Counted from the first letter of the stretch, positions 11,001 to 20,154 are shown. The stretch: DNA of 64,000 nucleotides from an uncultured Alphaproteobacteria bacterium (GCA_902524845.1 CABZEW010000001.1:108273-172272); one strand, 5' to 3'. Numbers and translations are program-made. Notes: generated by a model from the letters alone, not told the origin.

Positions 11001-11501
11001 CGCCTCTTCTAAAATTTTTTTTCGGTCTTTAGGCTTCATGTTTAAAAGCTCTGCAATCTGCCCCTGTTTTATAAGACTTGAAGAGTTAGAACCTGATGAA
11101 AAATCTGCAAATAGGGTCTGTACGTCGCGTGCTCTTACTTCTTTCCCATTGAGCCGATAAGATGAACCTATTTCTCTTGAAATCTTTCTCGATATCTCAA
11201 TTTCTTTGTGTCGGTTGAATTCACTAAAAGCTTTTTGTTCAGAGTTATCAATTTCTAAGGTGACTTCAGCGAAGTGCCTTGGGCTTCTCCCTTCTACACC
11301 TGCAAAGATTACGTCTTCCATTCCAGATGCCCTCATAGAAGATGGTCTACTCTCACCCATCAACCATTGGAATGCATCTATAATATTAGATTTTCCACAA
11401 CCGTTAGGCCCTACTATTCCTGTGAGGCCTGGCAGTATCTCGACCTCCGTAGAATCTACGAAGCTCTTGAATCCTTGAAGTCGAAGTTTTGTAATCTCCA
11501 A
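8046..11501 (-). CDS. smc: Chromosome partition protein SMC
   Basis: Structural maintenance of chromosomes ATPase, which with ScpA and ScpB loads on the origin region and organises and segregates the chromosome. The 1151-residue protein has the N-terminal Walker A GPNGCGKS (31-38), two long coiled-coil arms rich in Glu, Lys and Leu, a hinge between about residues 490 and 650, and the C-terminal signature LSGGEQ (1052-1057) followed by Walker B VCLLDEVD (1076-1083). Length is normal for the family. It is the first gene of a minus-strand run smc, sseA, GNAT, aminotransferase. Homopolymer A runs of 8-9 inside the coiled-coil region keep frame. Confidence 0.97.
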   Translation of the reverse strand: MEITKLRLQGFKSFVDSTEVEILPGLTGIVGPNGCGKSNIIDAFQWLMGESRPSSMRASGMEDVIFAGVEGRSPRHFAEVTLEIDNSEQKAFSEFNRHKEIEISRKISREIGSSYRLNGKEVRARDVQTLFADFSSGSNSSSLIKQGQIAELLNMKPKDRKKILEEAAGISGLYHRRHEAQLKLNGAERNLERLQDLISQLEVQLKTIEKQAREAERYANLSKEIRALKGLLLLKQYLSLRSDINSVNTSSTEKLKILSRLENEDRELEKKIDIENRNISKQKIEVEEKSEAQQNTLLERQVVMNEINLSERKANESQSQLIRSEADLQREDQLMADAKSNMVEQKNLLHEVDEKLHEVDKKIENQKEAIEQNNERMQAVDDSYNFLRDKLNELRAEKILNEKIKEENLSNLSGLARSVEKLNDSLEQLKSAEQHEIKKLEDLLEEQDNLKSRYQIHSNNFSQKEKDFQKNQEDIAFVDNEINKLNARKAVNISELVASKGFLNKNSGQKTLFDELEIENGFERCLDALFFSELEYPEITKNKVSGWQKVVDKIENKIEKNFSGLENLSSHIKGPDVLNYLFEHVGIVNSTEEGDELSKMLFPGQQLITKEGDLWRWDGFVRYSTGEISKNALRVRNQKKVVDIQGSLEEAESQLGALQNKKIILKEKMSSSGDLELERSKISKGASDLQALEGEIARHKNQRAIASDNIISLEKKIEEENVQLKKYQGRDTDKRDLNSPEADENEHKLLVLNLEELDKQREDLRNEKANFDKLTDDKNFLRDRKKEIELNRSKWKAQSEIASERKSSIQARIESLKMEIEKNSSLPRDLENNKEAIDRKMEVTSEELADARDTLALSEGNLRKLQSRNKELIAELGVEKENQVRLTTKKESLADNLAELDSRINNEYNLSFEKFQDEFSNNQTKDFSQTEIETRLERQIRLRNNLGSVNLRAEQDAKEISDELETILSERNDVAQAIEKLNKAVRNINKDGRKKLTEAFSEVNKTFQTLFTRLFQGGKAELALVDSTDPLEAGLEIMCQPRGKKVTTISLLSGGEQTLTALALIFAVFLSNPSPVCLLDEVDAPLDDANIEKYCDILDFMTNETNTRFIVITHNIITITRMDRLFGVTMMEPGVSQLVGVDLNRAEELIN

Positions 11502-11639
11502 AAAAACTCTTCCTTTTTATTTGAAAAATTTGATTATCAAACTTATAACCTTCAGTTATAGATAAATCACTATAAAAAACATAACCCAATCCTTCTGACA
11601 TTACATCAAAACTCAATTAAAAAAAAGCCGGAACATAGC

Positions 11640-12197
11640 ATGATAAAATCTACGACAATAGTTGGACTTTCTGGCTCACTCAGAAAAGCGTCCTCAAACA
11701 CCAAACTATTAAAATACACAGAAAAAAAAATTAAATTGATAGATAAAGGTATTCGCTTTTCATTCGGCAATATTGATCTTCCTCTTTACAACGACGATCT
11801 GGAGAGGGAAAGGGGTATGCCAGCGACTGTTATAAAACTTGGAGATATTCTAAGCCAAGCTTCAGGGATAATAATATCAACTCCAGAATATAATAAAAGT
11901 ATCTCTGGTGCGTTAAAAAATTGCTTTGATTGGATGTCCAGACTTAAGCCAAACCCGTTCACGTCTAAAACCATAGCTATCGTTTCCGCTACCGATGGGA
12001 GATCTGGTGGAGAAAGATGTCAATACATGCTCAGAATGTGCCTTACTCCCTTTGACTGCAACATATTGCAGACTCCCGAGGTTTTAATTGGTCACTCAAG
12101 CAAAGCCTTTAATGAGGCTGGAGATCTTACTGATGAAAAATCTAACGAGTTGCTAGATAAATTGTTAGAAAAATTTCTTGCACAAGCCTCAATATAA
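11640..12197 (+). CDS. NAD(P)H-dependent FMN reductase family protein
   Basis: A flavodoxin-like reductase (FMN_red family, related to chromate/quinone reductases). The 185-residue product begins with a beta strand and the phosphate loop GSLRKASSN (residues 11-19), followed by the isoalloxazine loop TPEYNKSISGALKNCFDW, both diagnostic of the family. It would bind FMN and reduce quinones, flavins or metal ions at the expense of NAD(P)H. The gene is divergent from smc across 138 bases in which I see no strong promoter match. Confidence 0.85.
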   Translation: MIKSTTIVGLSGSLRKASSNTKLLKYTEKKIKLIDKGIRFSFGNIDLPLYNDDLERERGMPATVIKLGDILSQASGIIISTPEYNKSISGALKNCFDWMSRLKPNPFTSKTIAIVSATDGRSGGERCQYMLRMCLTPFDCNILQTPEVLIGHSSKAFNEAGDLTDEKSNELLDKLLEKFLAQASI

Positions 12198-12241
12198 TAA
12201 TTTTGAAACGTGATTAGAAAATCTTATATCGGTCAAATAAA

Positions 12242-13069
12242 ATGCTCTCACAAGAAGATATTAGAAAAAATTTATATAAACAAAAAGTAATTAAGGATAC
12301 CGTTGATATAGCGAGATCACGCGTTGCTAAGGACTTTTTCCAAATTAATAAACTCGAATTAAAGTCAGGTGCACCGCTCCCTAAATACTGGCATTGGTTT
12401 TTCTGTTGGGAAACTGCTGAAGATAAGCATCTCGGTTTAGATGGCCACATTAAACCAGGAAACAACATAATTCCAGATACTGGCTTCCCGAGAAGAATGT
12501 GGGGGGGAAGTGAAATCAATTTTTATAAGCCACTATTGATCGGAATGGAAATAACGAGGATTATTACACTTGAAGGGATAAATTACAAAAGAGGTAATTC
12601 AGGCGACTTCTGTATAATTGAAATAAAAAATGAATTGAAAAATAATGAAACAACACTTCTGATCGAACGGCAAAGCCTTGTATATCTTCCCGTCCGCACA
12701 GGATTTGATCAGAAGGTAACCAATCCGCATAACAAACTTTCTGAAGTTGGTTCAAATAGGAAGTATACAGAAAATCAACTTTTTAAATATTCTGCATTAA
12801 CAATGAATAGTCATAGAATTCACTATGATTTGGATTATTGCAAAACTAATGAATACTACCCTTCATTAGTCGTTCATGGCCCATTACTAGCTCAAAATTT
12901 AATAAGTGTTGCAGATCAGAGGTTTGAGGGAAGATTACAGTTTTTTAAATATAGAGCACTAAATCCAATATTTGTCTGCGATGAATTTACTGTTAACACT
13001 TCAGATACTGGCGAGTTTTGGATTACAAACAAGTCTGGGGTTTTGTCCATGTCTGCAGTGGCATCATAA
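12242..13069 (+). CDS. HTD2-type acyl-CoA hydratase (itaconyl-/mesaconyl-C4-CoA hydratase-like)
   Basis: The 275-residue product has two hot-dog halves in the style of HTD2 and of itaconyl-CoA or mesaconyl-C4-CoA hydratases. The clearest mark is FKYSALTMNSHRIHYDLDY in the C-terminal half, with the catalytic His and Asp of the hydratase motif, then PSLVVHGPLLAQNL. The N-terminal half contains WHWFFCWE and GFPRRMWGG. Known relatives hydrate unsaturated C5 or medium-chain acyl-CoA thioesters. It is followed without a gap by the EamA transporter gene and preceded 44 bases away by the FMN reductase. Substrate is inferred only at family level; it is distinct from the mesaconyl-CoA hydratase Mch encoded in this window. 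Confidence 0.75.
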   Translation: MLSQEDIRKNLYKQKVIKDTVDIARSRVAKDFFQINKLELKSGAPLPKYWHWFFCWETAEDKHLGLDGHIKPGNNIIPDTGFPRRMWGGSEINFYKPLLIGMEITRIITLEGINYKRGNSGDFCIIEIKNELKNNETTLLIERQSLVYLPVRTGFDQKVTNPHNKLSEVGSNRKYTENQLFKYSALTMNSHRIHYDLDYCKTNEYYPSLVVHGPLLAQNLISVADQRFEGRLQFFKYRALNPIFVCDEFTVNTSDTGEFWITNKSGVLSMSAVAS

Positions 13070-13960
13070 TTGACTGGTCAGAACGTTAGATTAGGCGTAG
13101 CTATGATGCTTATTGCTAGTTTAGTTTTTGCTACACAAGATGGCCTTTCAAGATTTCTTGCTGAAAAGTACTCCGTAGCGCTTACGATTATACTAAGATT
13201 TTGGGCCTTAGCTGCAGGAATTTTTTTATACTTTTTTTTAATCAAGGAATCCCGTTCCTATATATTAAGCAAAAAACCAATCTTGCAAATTTTAAGAAGT
13301 AGTATTTTAGTAGCCGAAATTTTTGTCACCGTCTACTCCTTCACTATAGTCGGCTTAGTTGCTACGTCTGCAATTTTCTCTAGCTATCCTTTATTAGTCG
13401 TAATCTTCTCTTACTTTATTTTAAGGGAGGCGCTTACAAAGCTAAAACTAGCCATAGTAGTTGTAGGATTTTTGGGCGTACTGATCATCGTCAGACCCAG
13501 TAGCGATGTATTTCAAATGCACTCAGTTATTCCATTGATTGGAGCTGTCTTGTTTGCACTTTATGGAGTTTTAACTAGGATGGCAAGTTTTAGTGACAGT
13601 GGTTATACGAGTCTAATTTGGACGGGATTGATAGGAGCTTTCTTCTCAACACTTATAGCTCCATTTTATATTATACCTATTGAAAAATCAGATATTTTCT
13701 GGATGTTAATATTATGTATTTTGGGTATAATCGGGCATTTCTTACTCATCAAAGCATTCGAGTTCGCAGAAGCAGTCGTTATTCAACCATTTGCCTATTT
13801 TCACTTAGTCTTTGCTGGTGTTATTGGAGTTCTAATATTTAACGAGAGTATAACATGGCCTATCATATTAGGCTCTTCTCTAGTTATATTCGCAGGTATT
13901 TACTCATACTTTCTCGACAACATTGCCAAAGATCTAAAAAACGAAAAATTTGAGAAATAA
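13070..13960 (+). CDS. EamA/DMT-superfamily transporter
   Basis: A ten-helix drug/metabolite-type permease of the inner membrane. The 296-residue product is almost entirely hydrophobic segments arranged as two EamA repeats, with a short lysine-rich cytoplasmic tail. The start is a TTG directly after the TAA of the hydratase gene; it leaves about ten residues before the first helix, which fits relatives, whereas the first ATG (13103) would begin inside that helix. The substrate is unknown; DMT members often export amino acids or metabolites. It converges on the lytic transglycosylase gene with 19 bases between stops. Confidence 0.85.
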   Translation: MTGQNVRLGVAMMLIASLVFATQDGLSRFLAEKYSVALTIILRFWALAAGIFLYFFLIKESRSYILSKKPILQILRSSILVAEIFVTVYSFTIVGLVATSAIFSSYPLLVVIFSYFILREALTKLKLAIVVVGFLGVLIIVRPSSDVFQMHSVIPLIGAVLFALYGVLTRMASFSDSGYTSLIWTGLIGAFFSTLIAPFYIIPIEKSDIFWMLILCILGIIGHFLLIKAFEFAEAVVIQPFAYFHLVFAGVIGVLIFNESITWPIILGSSLVIFAGIYSYFLDNIAKDLKNEKFEK

Positions 13961-13979
13961 ATATCTGCTTTGATAAGCT

Positions 13980-16067
13980 TTAAAAGCGATGGCCAAAATA
14001 TTTTTTTGCCAAGTTAGGCTTTTCAATTGATCCAGATATCTTGCTATCATAAATCCAAATTGCTTCCAATACACGCTTTATATAATTTCTCGTTTCTGGG
14101 TATGGTACCAATTCAATCCAAACTAGGGGGTCAACACCCCTTTTTCTTGGATCTCCCATATTAGATAACCATTTGTTCAAATTTGCAGGACCGGCATTGT
14201 AAGCTGCTAACGTAAGGACTTTACTACCTTCGTATCTTTTTAATAAATACTTCAAATAATATGACCCTAAGCGAATGTTGTAATTTTCATTAAGAATGAG
14301 CTTTGACTTTTGGTATTTAATTTTTAGTTTTCTAGCCACTTCTTTTGCCGTATTGGGCATTAGTTGCATTAAACCAAGTGCTCCTGTTCTGGACTTCGCG
14401 GCTCTAAAAAACTCACTTTCTTGTCTTATGACCGATAAAACCAGTGACTTATCGACACTCTGGTCAAATACAAAATCTTTGTTAGTGGGGAACAATTCAC
14501 TATAAAGGGGGATCCCATCTGCCGTTGACTTTTTCGCCACTGTCAGCGAACCCTTTATAAATCCAGCGTCATCAAGTATACTACAAAGATTATATCTTTC
14601 TGGCTTTGATAGGTCCTTAGCCAAATGTCCAAATATATAATCAGCTAGAACACCTCTTTCTGCAAAATATAGACTGGCTGCTACTTCAACTAGATCTTTT
14701 TTATTATTTATCTTAAGTTCTCCTCTATCCTTTTTTGTGAGGTAACGCCGGCTCGGGTTTGCCTTCAACCTCTCCAGAGAAAGCTGACCGTAAAAAGAAT
14801 AATCATAGTTTGCCGATAACGTAAAGAATTCCTGAGCAGTCTTTTTGTCGCCCAATTTTAAAAAGGTTTTTCCAAGCCAATAACCTATTCTAGCGCTAGC
14901 GATGTCAAGTGAAATTATATCTCTATGATAACCAATTTCATTTAAATAATCGGATTTTTCTTTCCAGCTTTTTAGTAATGTAAGAAAATTTAAGAAATGT
15001 TTCTTCGCTAATTTAGAGTCATTTAAAAATTCTAAAGCAATAAAACCTGCCAACCATTCAAGATAAAGAAAATCGCTTAGAAAGTTTGGTTTGTTTGAAA
15101 AATTATATTTGGTATTTGCTATTTCATAAGCTCTTTGAGCATATCCTCCTCGTAGCGCTCTGAGAGAATAAATTTGCTTGATTTGAAGCCATCTCTCATC
15201 CTCAATTATATCAAAATGCTTTGATGAATTTATTCTAATAAGCTTTTGAGCCAAATCAAATTGGCCAGATCTTCTCAAAAGGGATATGTAATCATATGCC
15301 AACCCCACATCATTGAAAACTCTTTCTTTATGGGTGAAATTTTTAGACAGTTTTTTTATAATTTTATATTTTTTTATATCCTTTAAAACCTTCAATTCCC
15401 TTTCATCTAAAAAAATTGAAGTTCTATCCAACTCCTTCAGGTCAGATGTTTTCTTAAAGTGTTTAAATCTCTGAGTAGCAATCTCAACTAATTTACTTTT
15501 ATGATAAGTTTTTAGATAGTTCCATTGCTTATCTGTCACTGTTTGCCGGACAGCTAGCTTTTCCAAAACCTCATTGAATAATTCTTTGTTTGTATTTTCG
15601 TCGAGTATCTGCAGGAGAGCTATCGACCCTTGAGCTGTCTGGGGAAGGCAGTCGTCCTCATATAACCTATATAAAGTTTCTTTAAGTCTTTTACAAACCG
15701 CACCAAATTTGAAAAATGCTTGTACATCTCTTCTATCGACACTTTTGTCAATAGAAAGCTCTCCGAATTTTTTTAATAAACGCTGTTGTGGCCAATGTTT
15801 ATAATCTTTCAAAAACTTGGTATATTCGGAAAAATTCCCTTTACCTTCACGTAATTTAAGCCATTTTATAAACACCAATAAACTTTCATTATTAGTGCTT
15901 TTGATTTCATTGGCAGCTTTCTCAAACATACCTGCATCAGAATACTTTAGTGCTTCCACTAAAATTTCTACATGCCTTTTATTTACATAATATTCCAAGT
16001 CCTGAGCCATGCTTACCTTGAAAAGAGTAAGAAATGTAGTAAGACTTAATAAAAATAAATTTTTCAT
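13980..16067 (-). CDS. slt: Soluble lytic murein transglycosylase
   Basis: A periplasmic enzyme cleaving the MurNAc-GlcNAc bond of peptidoglycan with formation of 1,6-anhydroMurNAc. Residues 1-21 form a signal peptide ending near SMAQ. A long alpha-superhelical region of about 500 residues follows, then the SLT catalytic domain with the catalytic Glu550 in RQESEF, the GALGLMQLMP motif and the AAYNAGPANLNKW motif. Length (695) is typical for Slt-type enzymes. It faces dapA across a 149-base divergent region. Confidence 0.93.
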   Translation of the reverse strand: MKNLFLLSLTTFLTLFKVSMAQDLEYYVNKRHVEILVEALKYSDAGMFEKAANEIKSTNNESLLVFIKWLKLREGKGNFSEYTKFLKDYKHWPQQRLLKKFGELSIDKSVDRRDVQAFFKFGAVCKRLKETLYRLYEDDCLPQTAQGSIALLQILDENTNKELFNEVLEKLAVRQTVTDKQWNYLKTYHKSKLVEIATQRFKHFKKTSDLKELDRTSIFLDERELKVLKDIKKYKIIKKLSKNFTHKERVFNDVGLAYDYISLLRRSGQFDLAQKLIRINSSKHFDIIEDERWLQIKQIYSLRALRGGYAQRAYEIANTKYNFSNKPNFLSDFLYLEWLAGFIALEFLNDSKLAKKHFLNFLTLLKSWKEKSDYLNEIGYHRDIISLDIASARIGYWLGKTFLKLGDKKTAQEFFTLSANYDYSFYGQLSLERLKANPSRRYLTKKDRGELKINNKKDLVEVAASLYFAERGVLADYIFGHLAKDLSKPERYNLCSILDDAGFIKGSLTVAKKSTADGIPLYSELFPTNKDFVFDQSVDKSLVLSVIRQESEFFRAAKSRTGALGLMQLMPNTAKEVARKLKIKYQKSKLILNENYNIRLGSYYLKYLLKRYEGSKVLTLAAYNAGPANLNKWLSNMGDPRKRGVDPLVWIELVPYPETRNYIKRVLEAIWIYDSKISGSIEKPNLAKKYFGHRF

Positions 16068-16155
16068 AATATGGTTTTACCTAATAAGATTTATTTATCT
16101 GATAACAAATACAGAGTTTTTAAACCCTCATATTTTAGGAACGAGTTTATGAATC

Positions 16156-16183
16156 TTGCAGATTTTTGTTTCCACTATATTAT
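16156..16183 (+). promoter_or_regulatory. Candidate sigma-70 type promoter of dapA-smpB
   Basis: A -35-like TTGCAG (16156-16161) and a -10-like TATTAT (16178-16183) are separated by 16 bases. Transcription would start about 27 bases before the dapA ATG, leaving room for the AAGG ribosome binding site. The -35 is a weak match; the call rests on position and on a similar element before sdhC. Confidence 0.4.
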
Positions 16184-16216
16184 GTTTAAATCTTATATAT
16201 TGAAAAGGTTAAAATA

Positions 16217-17104
16217 ATGTTCAAAGGTTCCATCCCTGCGCTGATAACTCCATTCAAAAATGGAGAAATCGATTTTTCTGCTCTGGAAGATTTAGTTGAG
16301 TGGCATATCAGTGAAGGAAGTTCTGCAATAGTGGCCGTTGGAACAACTGGTGAGTCTCCGACATTAAGTCACCAGGAACACAAGGATGTTGTAGAAGCAA
16401 TAATAAAGTGTTCAGGAAAAAGGATACCAATAATAGCTGGTGCGGGCTCTAATAGCACAGCTGAGTCAATTGAACTTATGGAATTTTCTGAAAAAGTAGG
16501 AGCCGATGCTGCTCTAGTAGTTACTCCTTACTACAACAAGCCAAATCAAAAAGGTCTGCTCAATCATTACACAACACTGCATGATAATTCGGATTTGCCT
16601 ATTATAATTTATAATATCCCAGGTCGATCCATAATTGATATGAACCCTGCCACTATGGGAAAGTTATCTAGGTTGGAAAGAATTATAGGGGTCAAAGATG
16701 CAACCGGTGATGTCTCTAGGGTCTCTGACACCAGAGAAACGTGTGGAAAAGATTTTCTCCAATTATCTGGCGAAGATGCCACAGCACTAGGATTTAACGC
16801 TCATGGTGGCGTTGGCTGCATTTCAGTAATTGCAAATATTGCTCCAAAACTTTCAGCACTTTTTCAAAATGCGATGTTGGTTGGAAATTATAGAAGAGCA
16901 CTTGAATATCAGGATAAGCTGCTACCTCTTCACCGAGCAGCTTTTGCAGAGCCAAGTCCAGGACCTACTAAATACGCCTTAAGCCTACTAAGGAAATGTG
17001 ATAATGAAGTGAGAGCACCACTTTGTACAATATCTACCAAGACCGAGAGCCAGATAAAAGCAGCTATGCGCGCAGCTGGTTTAATTTCCGCCTCCGATGA
17101 GTAA
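16217..17104 (+). CDS. dapA: 4-hydroxy-tetrahydrodipicolinate synthase
   Basis: Condenses pyruvate with aspartate semialdehyde in the first committed step of lysine and diaminopimelate synthesis. The 295-residue TIM-barrel protein shows [10 protein letters not shown] (Thr43 and Thr44), YYNKPNQKG (Tyr106), IYNIPGRS (Tyr132) and the Schiff-base lysine Lys160 in GVKDATGD. All catalytic residues are present. The 3' end overlaps smpB by 8 bases, so the two are one operon. Confidence 0.97.
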   Translation: MFKGSIPALITPFKNGEIDFSALEDLVEWHISEGSSAIVAVGTTGESPTLSHQEHKDVVEAIIKCSGKRIPIIAGAGSNSTAESIELMEFSEKVGADAALVVTPYYNKPNQKGLLNHYTTLHDNSDLPIIIYNIPGRSIIDMNPATMGKLSRLERIIGVKDATGDVSRVSDTRETCGKDFLQLSGEDATALGFNAHGGVGCISVIANIAPKLSALFQNAMLVGNYRRALEYQDKLLPLHRAAFAEPSPGPTKYALSLLRKCDNEVRAPLCTISTKTESQIKAAMRAAGLISASDE

Positions 17105-17564
17105 AAAAAAAGTATTATCCAAGTCTCTCGCCGAAAACCGTAAAGCTAGGTACAACTATGAGATTGGTGAAACACTTGAATGTGGCGTGGTTTTAGTAGG
17201 ATCAGAAGTAAAATCTCTAAGAAATAGTGGGGGTCTAATTGCTGAAAGTTATGCAAGCATTGAAGAAGGTGAGTTGTGGCTAATTAACTGTTATATACCT
17301 CTCTACAGTAATTCAAAAACATTTGGTCATGAAGAAAGAAGAAGACGAAAATTGCTCATCAATAAAAAGGAGCTGAAAAAAATGTGGGTAAATTTAAGTA
17401 GGGAAAGAATGACACTTGTCCCCTTAAAACTTTACTTAAGCGAAAAAGGAAAAGTTAAACTTTTAATTGGTGTTGCCAAAGGAAAGAAGGTAGTCGATAA
17501 AAGGCAAACCGAGAGAAAAAGAGATTGGCAAAGAGAAAAGTCAAGACTATTGAAACAAAGTTAA
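17097..17564 (+). CDS. smpB: SsrA-binding protein SmpB
   Basis: Binds tmRNA and delivers it to stalled ribosomes for trans-translation. The 155-residue product has the family opening [30 protein letters not shown], then [11 protein letters not shown], and the basic tail [14 protein letters not shown] that enters the decoding centre. Length is normal. The gene starts within the end of dapA. No ssrA gene is recognisable in this window. Confidence 0.96.
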   Translation: MSKKKVLSKSLAENRKARYNYEIGETLECGVVLVGSEVKSLRNSGGLIAESYASIEEGELWLINCYIPLYSNSKTFGHEERRRRKLLINKKELKKMWVNLSRERMTLVPLKLYLSEKGKVKLLIGVAKGKKVVDKRQTERKRDWQREKSRLLKQS

Positions 17565-17566
17565 TT

Positions 17567-18211
17567 TCAAACATTTATTTGACGAGCTGATAAGACGATT
17601 CTTCTGAAAGGAAACAAGAATAGCGCTGCAAGAACTATCTTTACCATGAAATCAGCAACAGCCATGCTTATCCAAAAAGGTGCATCAATTGGAAAAAAGT
17701 TCAGCAGAGCTGATGCCTCGTTCGCCCAAGCTACATCGTTTTGTGGCTCAATAAATATAAATGTTGCAGAAAAAGCAATAGAAAAAAAGATAAAGGTATC
17801 AAGAGCTGATCCTATTGTGGATGAAACCAAAGGGGGCACCCACCATCTTAATTTTCTAAAAAAATGAAACACATAGGTGTCGCTTACATGTGCTATCAAG
17901 AATGCAAGTCCAGACCCTAAAGCAATTCTTAAAGTAACCAAAGGACCAAAGTCACCTTCGATCTGAGAACCAACAAAGGAGCAAAAAACTCCTACTACAA
18001 AGCCCCAAAGTATAACCTGTCTTGCTCTTTTCGGACCTTCTAATTTATTCACAACATCATTAATCAGAAAAGCTATTGGATATGTAAACGCTCCATAAGT
18101 TAAGAAAGCACCAAGATAAAACTGGACCAAAACATTAGATAGCATCACCACTGATGCCATCATTACAATCGCTATAAACGTGGTTTTGCTGTGTACTAAC
18201 CTCTGCTCCAT
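17567..18211 (-). CDS. yhhQ: Queuosine precursor transporter (YhhQ/VUT family)
   Basis: An inner-membrane protein of the VUT family, implicated in uptake of the queuosine precursors queuine or preQ1. The 214-residue product has six hydrophobic segments, the GAFTYPIAFLINDVVNK signature near residues 38-55, and a conserved C-terminal half with SSTIGSALDTFIFF. Its start lies inside the 3' end of gshB (16-base overlap), so it is translated from the gshB message. Its stop is 2 bases from that of smpB. Confidence 0.85.
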   Translation of the reverse strand: MEQRLVHSKTTFIAIVMMASVVMLSNVLVQFYLGAFLTYGAFTYPIAFLINDVVNKLEGPKRARQVILWGFVVGVFCSFVGSQIEGDFGPLVTLRIALGSGLAFLIAHVSDTYVFHFFRKLRWWVPPLVSSTIGSALDTFIFFSIAFSATFIFIEPQNDVAWANEASALLNFFPIDAPFWISMAVADFMVKIVLAALFLFPFRRIVLSARQINV

Positions 18212-19146
18212 TTTTTCTCAACACCTTCCCAAATCATTCTTGCATAATTCTTGTTTTCAAATCGCTCTAGTTCTTGTAAGCCCGTAGGAGAGGTCACATT
18301 TATTTCTGTTAAATGATGACCTATTACATCTATGCCGACGAAGAATAAATTTTTCTTTCTCAATACTGGCGATAACCTGTTACATATTTCAATGTCTCTT
18401 TCAGTCAAGTCTGACTTTGCTGGGGTACCTCCAACATGCATATTCGACCTAATATCATCGTGAGGCGGAATACGATTTATCGCACCAATTGGATCTCCAT
18501 CAACCAAAATAATTCTCTTATCTCCATTAGACACATCTGGTAAAAATTGCTGTACAATGATTGGCTCTCTTGAGTTATTTACGAATGTTTCAAAGAAAAC
18601 ATTTAAGTTTTTGTCACCCTCAAGCAATCTGAATACACCTGTTCCTCCATTTCCATAAAGCGGCTTAAGGATTATGTCTTTATATCTTTTCCGAAATTCA
18701 ACAATTGACCGCAGACTTCTTGTAATTACTGTCGGAGGCATCAAGTCTAAAAAGTCAAGGACTAATAACTTTTCTGGAGAATTTCTCACCCAATATGGGT
18801 CATTAAGAACTAGAGTTTTACCATCAAGTCTTTCCAGTAAAAAAGTCGTTGTAATGTAAAGCATATCAAAGGGTGGGTCTTGTCTAAGAAAGACGACATC
18901 TACCTCTTCTGATAAGTCTATTTTTTTTTCTTTTTCAAGTGAGATGATTGGTCTACATCCTCTCTCTATAGACACTTTCTGGCCATGCGCAACAATCTTA
19001 CCAGTTTCATATACTAAGCTTTCAGGATTAAAATAATATATTTCGTGACCCCTTTTTTGGCCTTCCTCTGCCAATCTAAATGAAGTATCGCCGTTAATAT
19101 CGACATCTGATATGGGGTCCATCTGAAATGCAATCTTGAGTTTCAT
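18196..19146 (-). CDS. gshB: Glutathione synthase
   Basis: ATP-grasp ligase joining gamma-glutamylcysteine and glycine. The 316-residue product opens with the family pattern KIAFQMDPI...DTSFRLAEEGQKRGH, has LKPLYGNGGTGVFRL in the ATP-binding part, and ends with VGIDVIGHHLTEINVTSPTGLQEL, where Glu and Asn bind magnesium. It is the second gene of a minus-strand set rsmI, gshB, yhhQ. Many alphaproteobacteria carry yraN between rsmI and gshB; here only 19 bases separate them. Confidence 0.96.
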   Translation of the reverse strand: MKLKIAFQMDPISDVDINGDTSFRLAEEGQKRGHEIYYFNPESLVYETGKIVAHGQKVSIERGCRPIISLEKEKKIDLSEEVDVVFLRQDPPFDMLYITTTFLLERLDGKTLVLNDPYWVRNSPEKLLVLDFLDLMPPTVITRSLRSIVEFRKRYKDIILKPLYGNGGTGVFRLLEGDKNLNVFFETFVNNSREPIIVQQFLPDVSNGDKRIILVDGDPIGAINRIPPHDDIRSNMHVGGTPAKSDLTERDIEICNRLSPVLRKKNLFFVGIDVIGHHLTEINVTSPTGLQELERFENKNYARMIWEGVEKKWSRG

Positions 19147-19165
19147 AAATACGTACCGAATAAAC

Positions 19166-20035
19166 TTAATTTTTACCTTTAAATATCGTAAGAGCTTTTT
19201 TGTAGATAGTTTTTCTTGGAATTTTTAGTCTCTCTGCCAGAAAATCCACTGAACCTTTCATACTCATTGACTTCTTTAGTTTTTTAAGCTGTTCATCTAG
19301 GTTTTTCAAGTCAAAATCTCTGGTCTCATTCTTTCCTACTATTACAACAAACTCGCCTTTTAAAGATCTCATTTTTTTTATTACTTTTGCACCATCTTCT
19401 GCCTTAAATCTTTTAATTTCTTCATTAAATTTTGTCAGTTCCCTACAGATACATATTTCAGTGGATGAATTGCAAGTTTCAGATATCAGTTCCAACGTTT
19501 TTTGCAAGCGTTTGCCACTCTCAAAAATAATTAACGAATTCTCTAGCTTTAAATAGGTTACTAATAATTTTTTCTTCTTGCTTTTTGTAGAAGGCAAAAA
19601 CCCCAGGAAACTAAAGGTATCTGTTGGCAAGCCCGATACTGTTAATGCTGAAATTACAGATGAAGGTCCAGGAACGGTAAAAACCTCAAGACCTTCTTCT
19701 ATTGCATTGTTTACCAACTTATAACCAGGATCTGAGATCAAAGGTGTGCCAGCGTCACATACTAACGCAACGCTTTTCCCCTCTTTTATCATATCAATTA
19801 TTTTTCTTCTTGTATTCGTTGAACTGTGATCGTGATAAGAAATTATATCTTTAATTGACTTGCTAATTTTCAGTAATTTAAATAATGACTTTACATTGCG
19901 CGTGTCTTCGCCAGCTATGTAATCAGAATTACTTAACATATGTAATGCTCTAAAGCTGATATCACTTAAACAACCTATTGGAAGTGAGACGATATATAAT
20001 CCCGCCTTAATTTCTGGAAATACAAACTCGTTCAT
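19166..20035 (-). CDS. rsmI: 16S rRNA (cytidine(1402)-2'-O)-methyltransferase
   Basis: SAM-dependent methyltransferase that adds the 2'-O-methyl group to C1402 of 16S rRNA in the decoding site. The 289-residue product shows the tetrapyrrole-methylase-type fold with LYIVSLPIG, GEDTR, SYHDH, VCDAGTPLISDPGY and VPGPSSVISAL motifs, all in the expected order. The C-terminal part is shorter in recognisable motifs but includes the helix-turn segment RKTIYKKAL. It is divergent from glnD. Confidence 0.94.
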   Translation of the reverse strand: MNEFVFPEIKAGLYIVSLPIGCLSDISFRALHMLSNSDYIAGEDTRNVKSLFKLLKISKSIKDIISYHDHSSTNTRRKIIDMIKEGKSVALVCDAGTPLISDPGYKLVNNAIEEGLEVFTVPGPSSVISALTVSGLPTDTFSFLGFLPSTKSKKKKLLVTYLKLENSLIIFESGKRLQKTLELISETCNSSTEICICRELTKFNEEIKRFKAEDGAKVIKKMRSLKGEFVVIVGKNETRDFDLKNLDEQLKKLKKSMSMKGSVDFLAERLKIPRKTIYKKALTIFKGKN

Positions 20036-20154
20036 TCTTTATTGTTTAAATTTTGTAATTTGATGTAACTTTTTAGTCTAGGGCTTTATGGGCTTTATTA
20101 ATTTTTTTATAATTCTCTCGTGTAAGCTAACTATTTATAATATTACTCTAGTTT

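Noticed and set aside
11404..11616. A minus-strand ORF spanning the smc start
   Set aside because: Its second half is smc read in another frame and the first half has no recognisable features.
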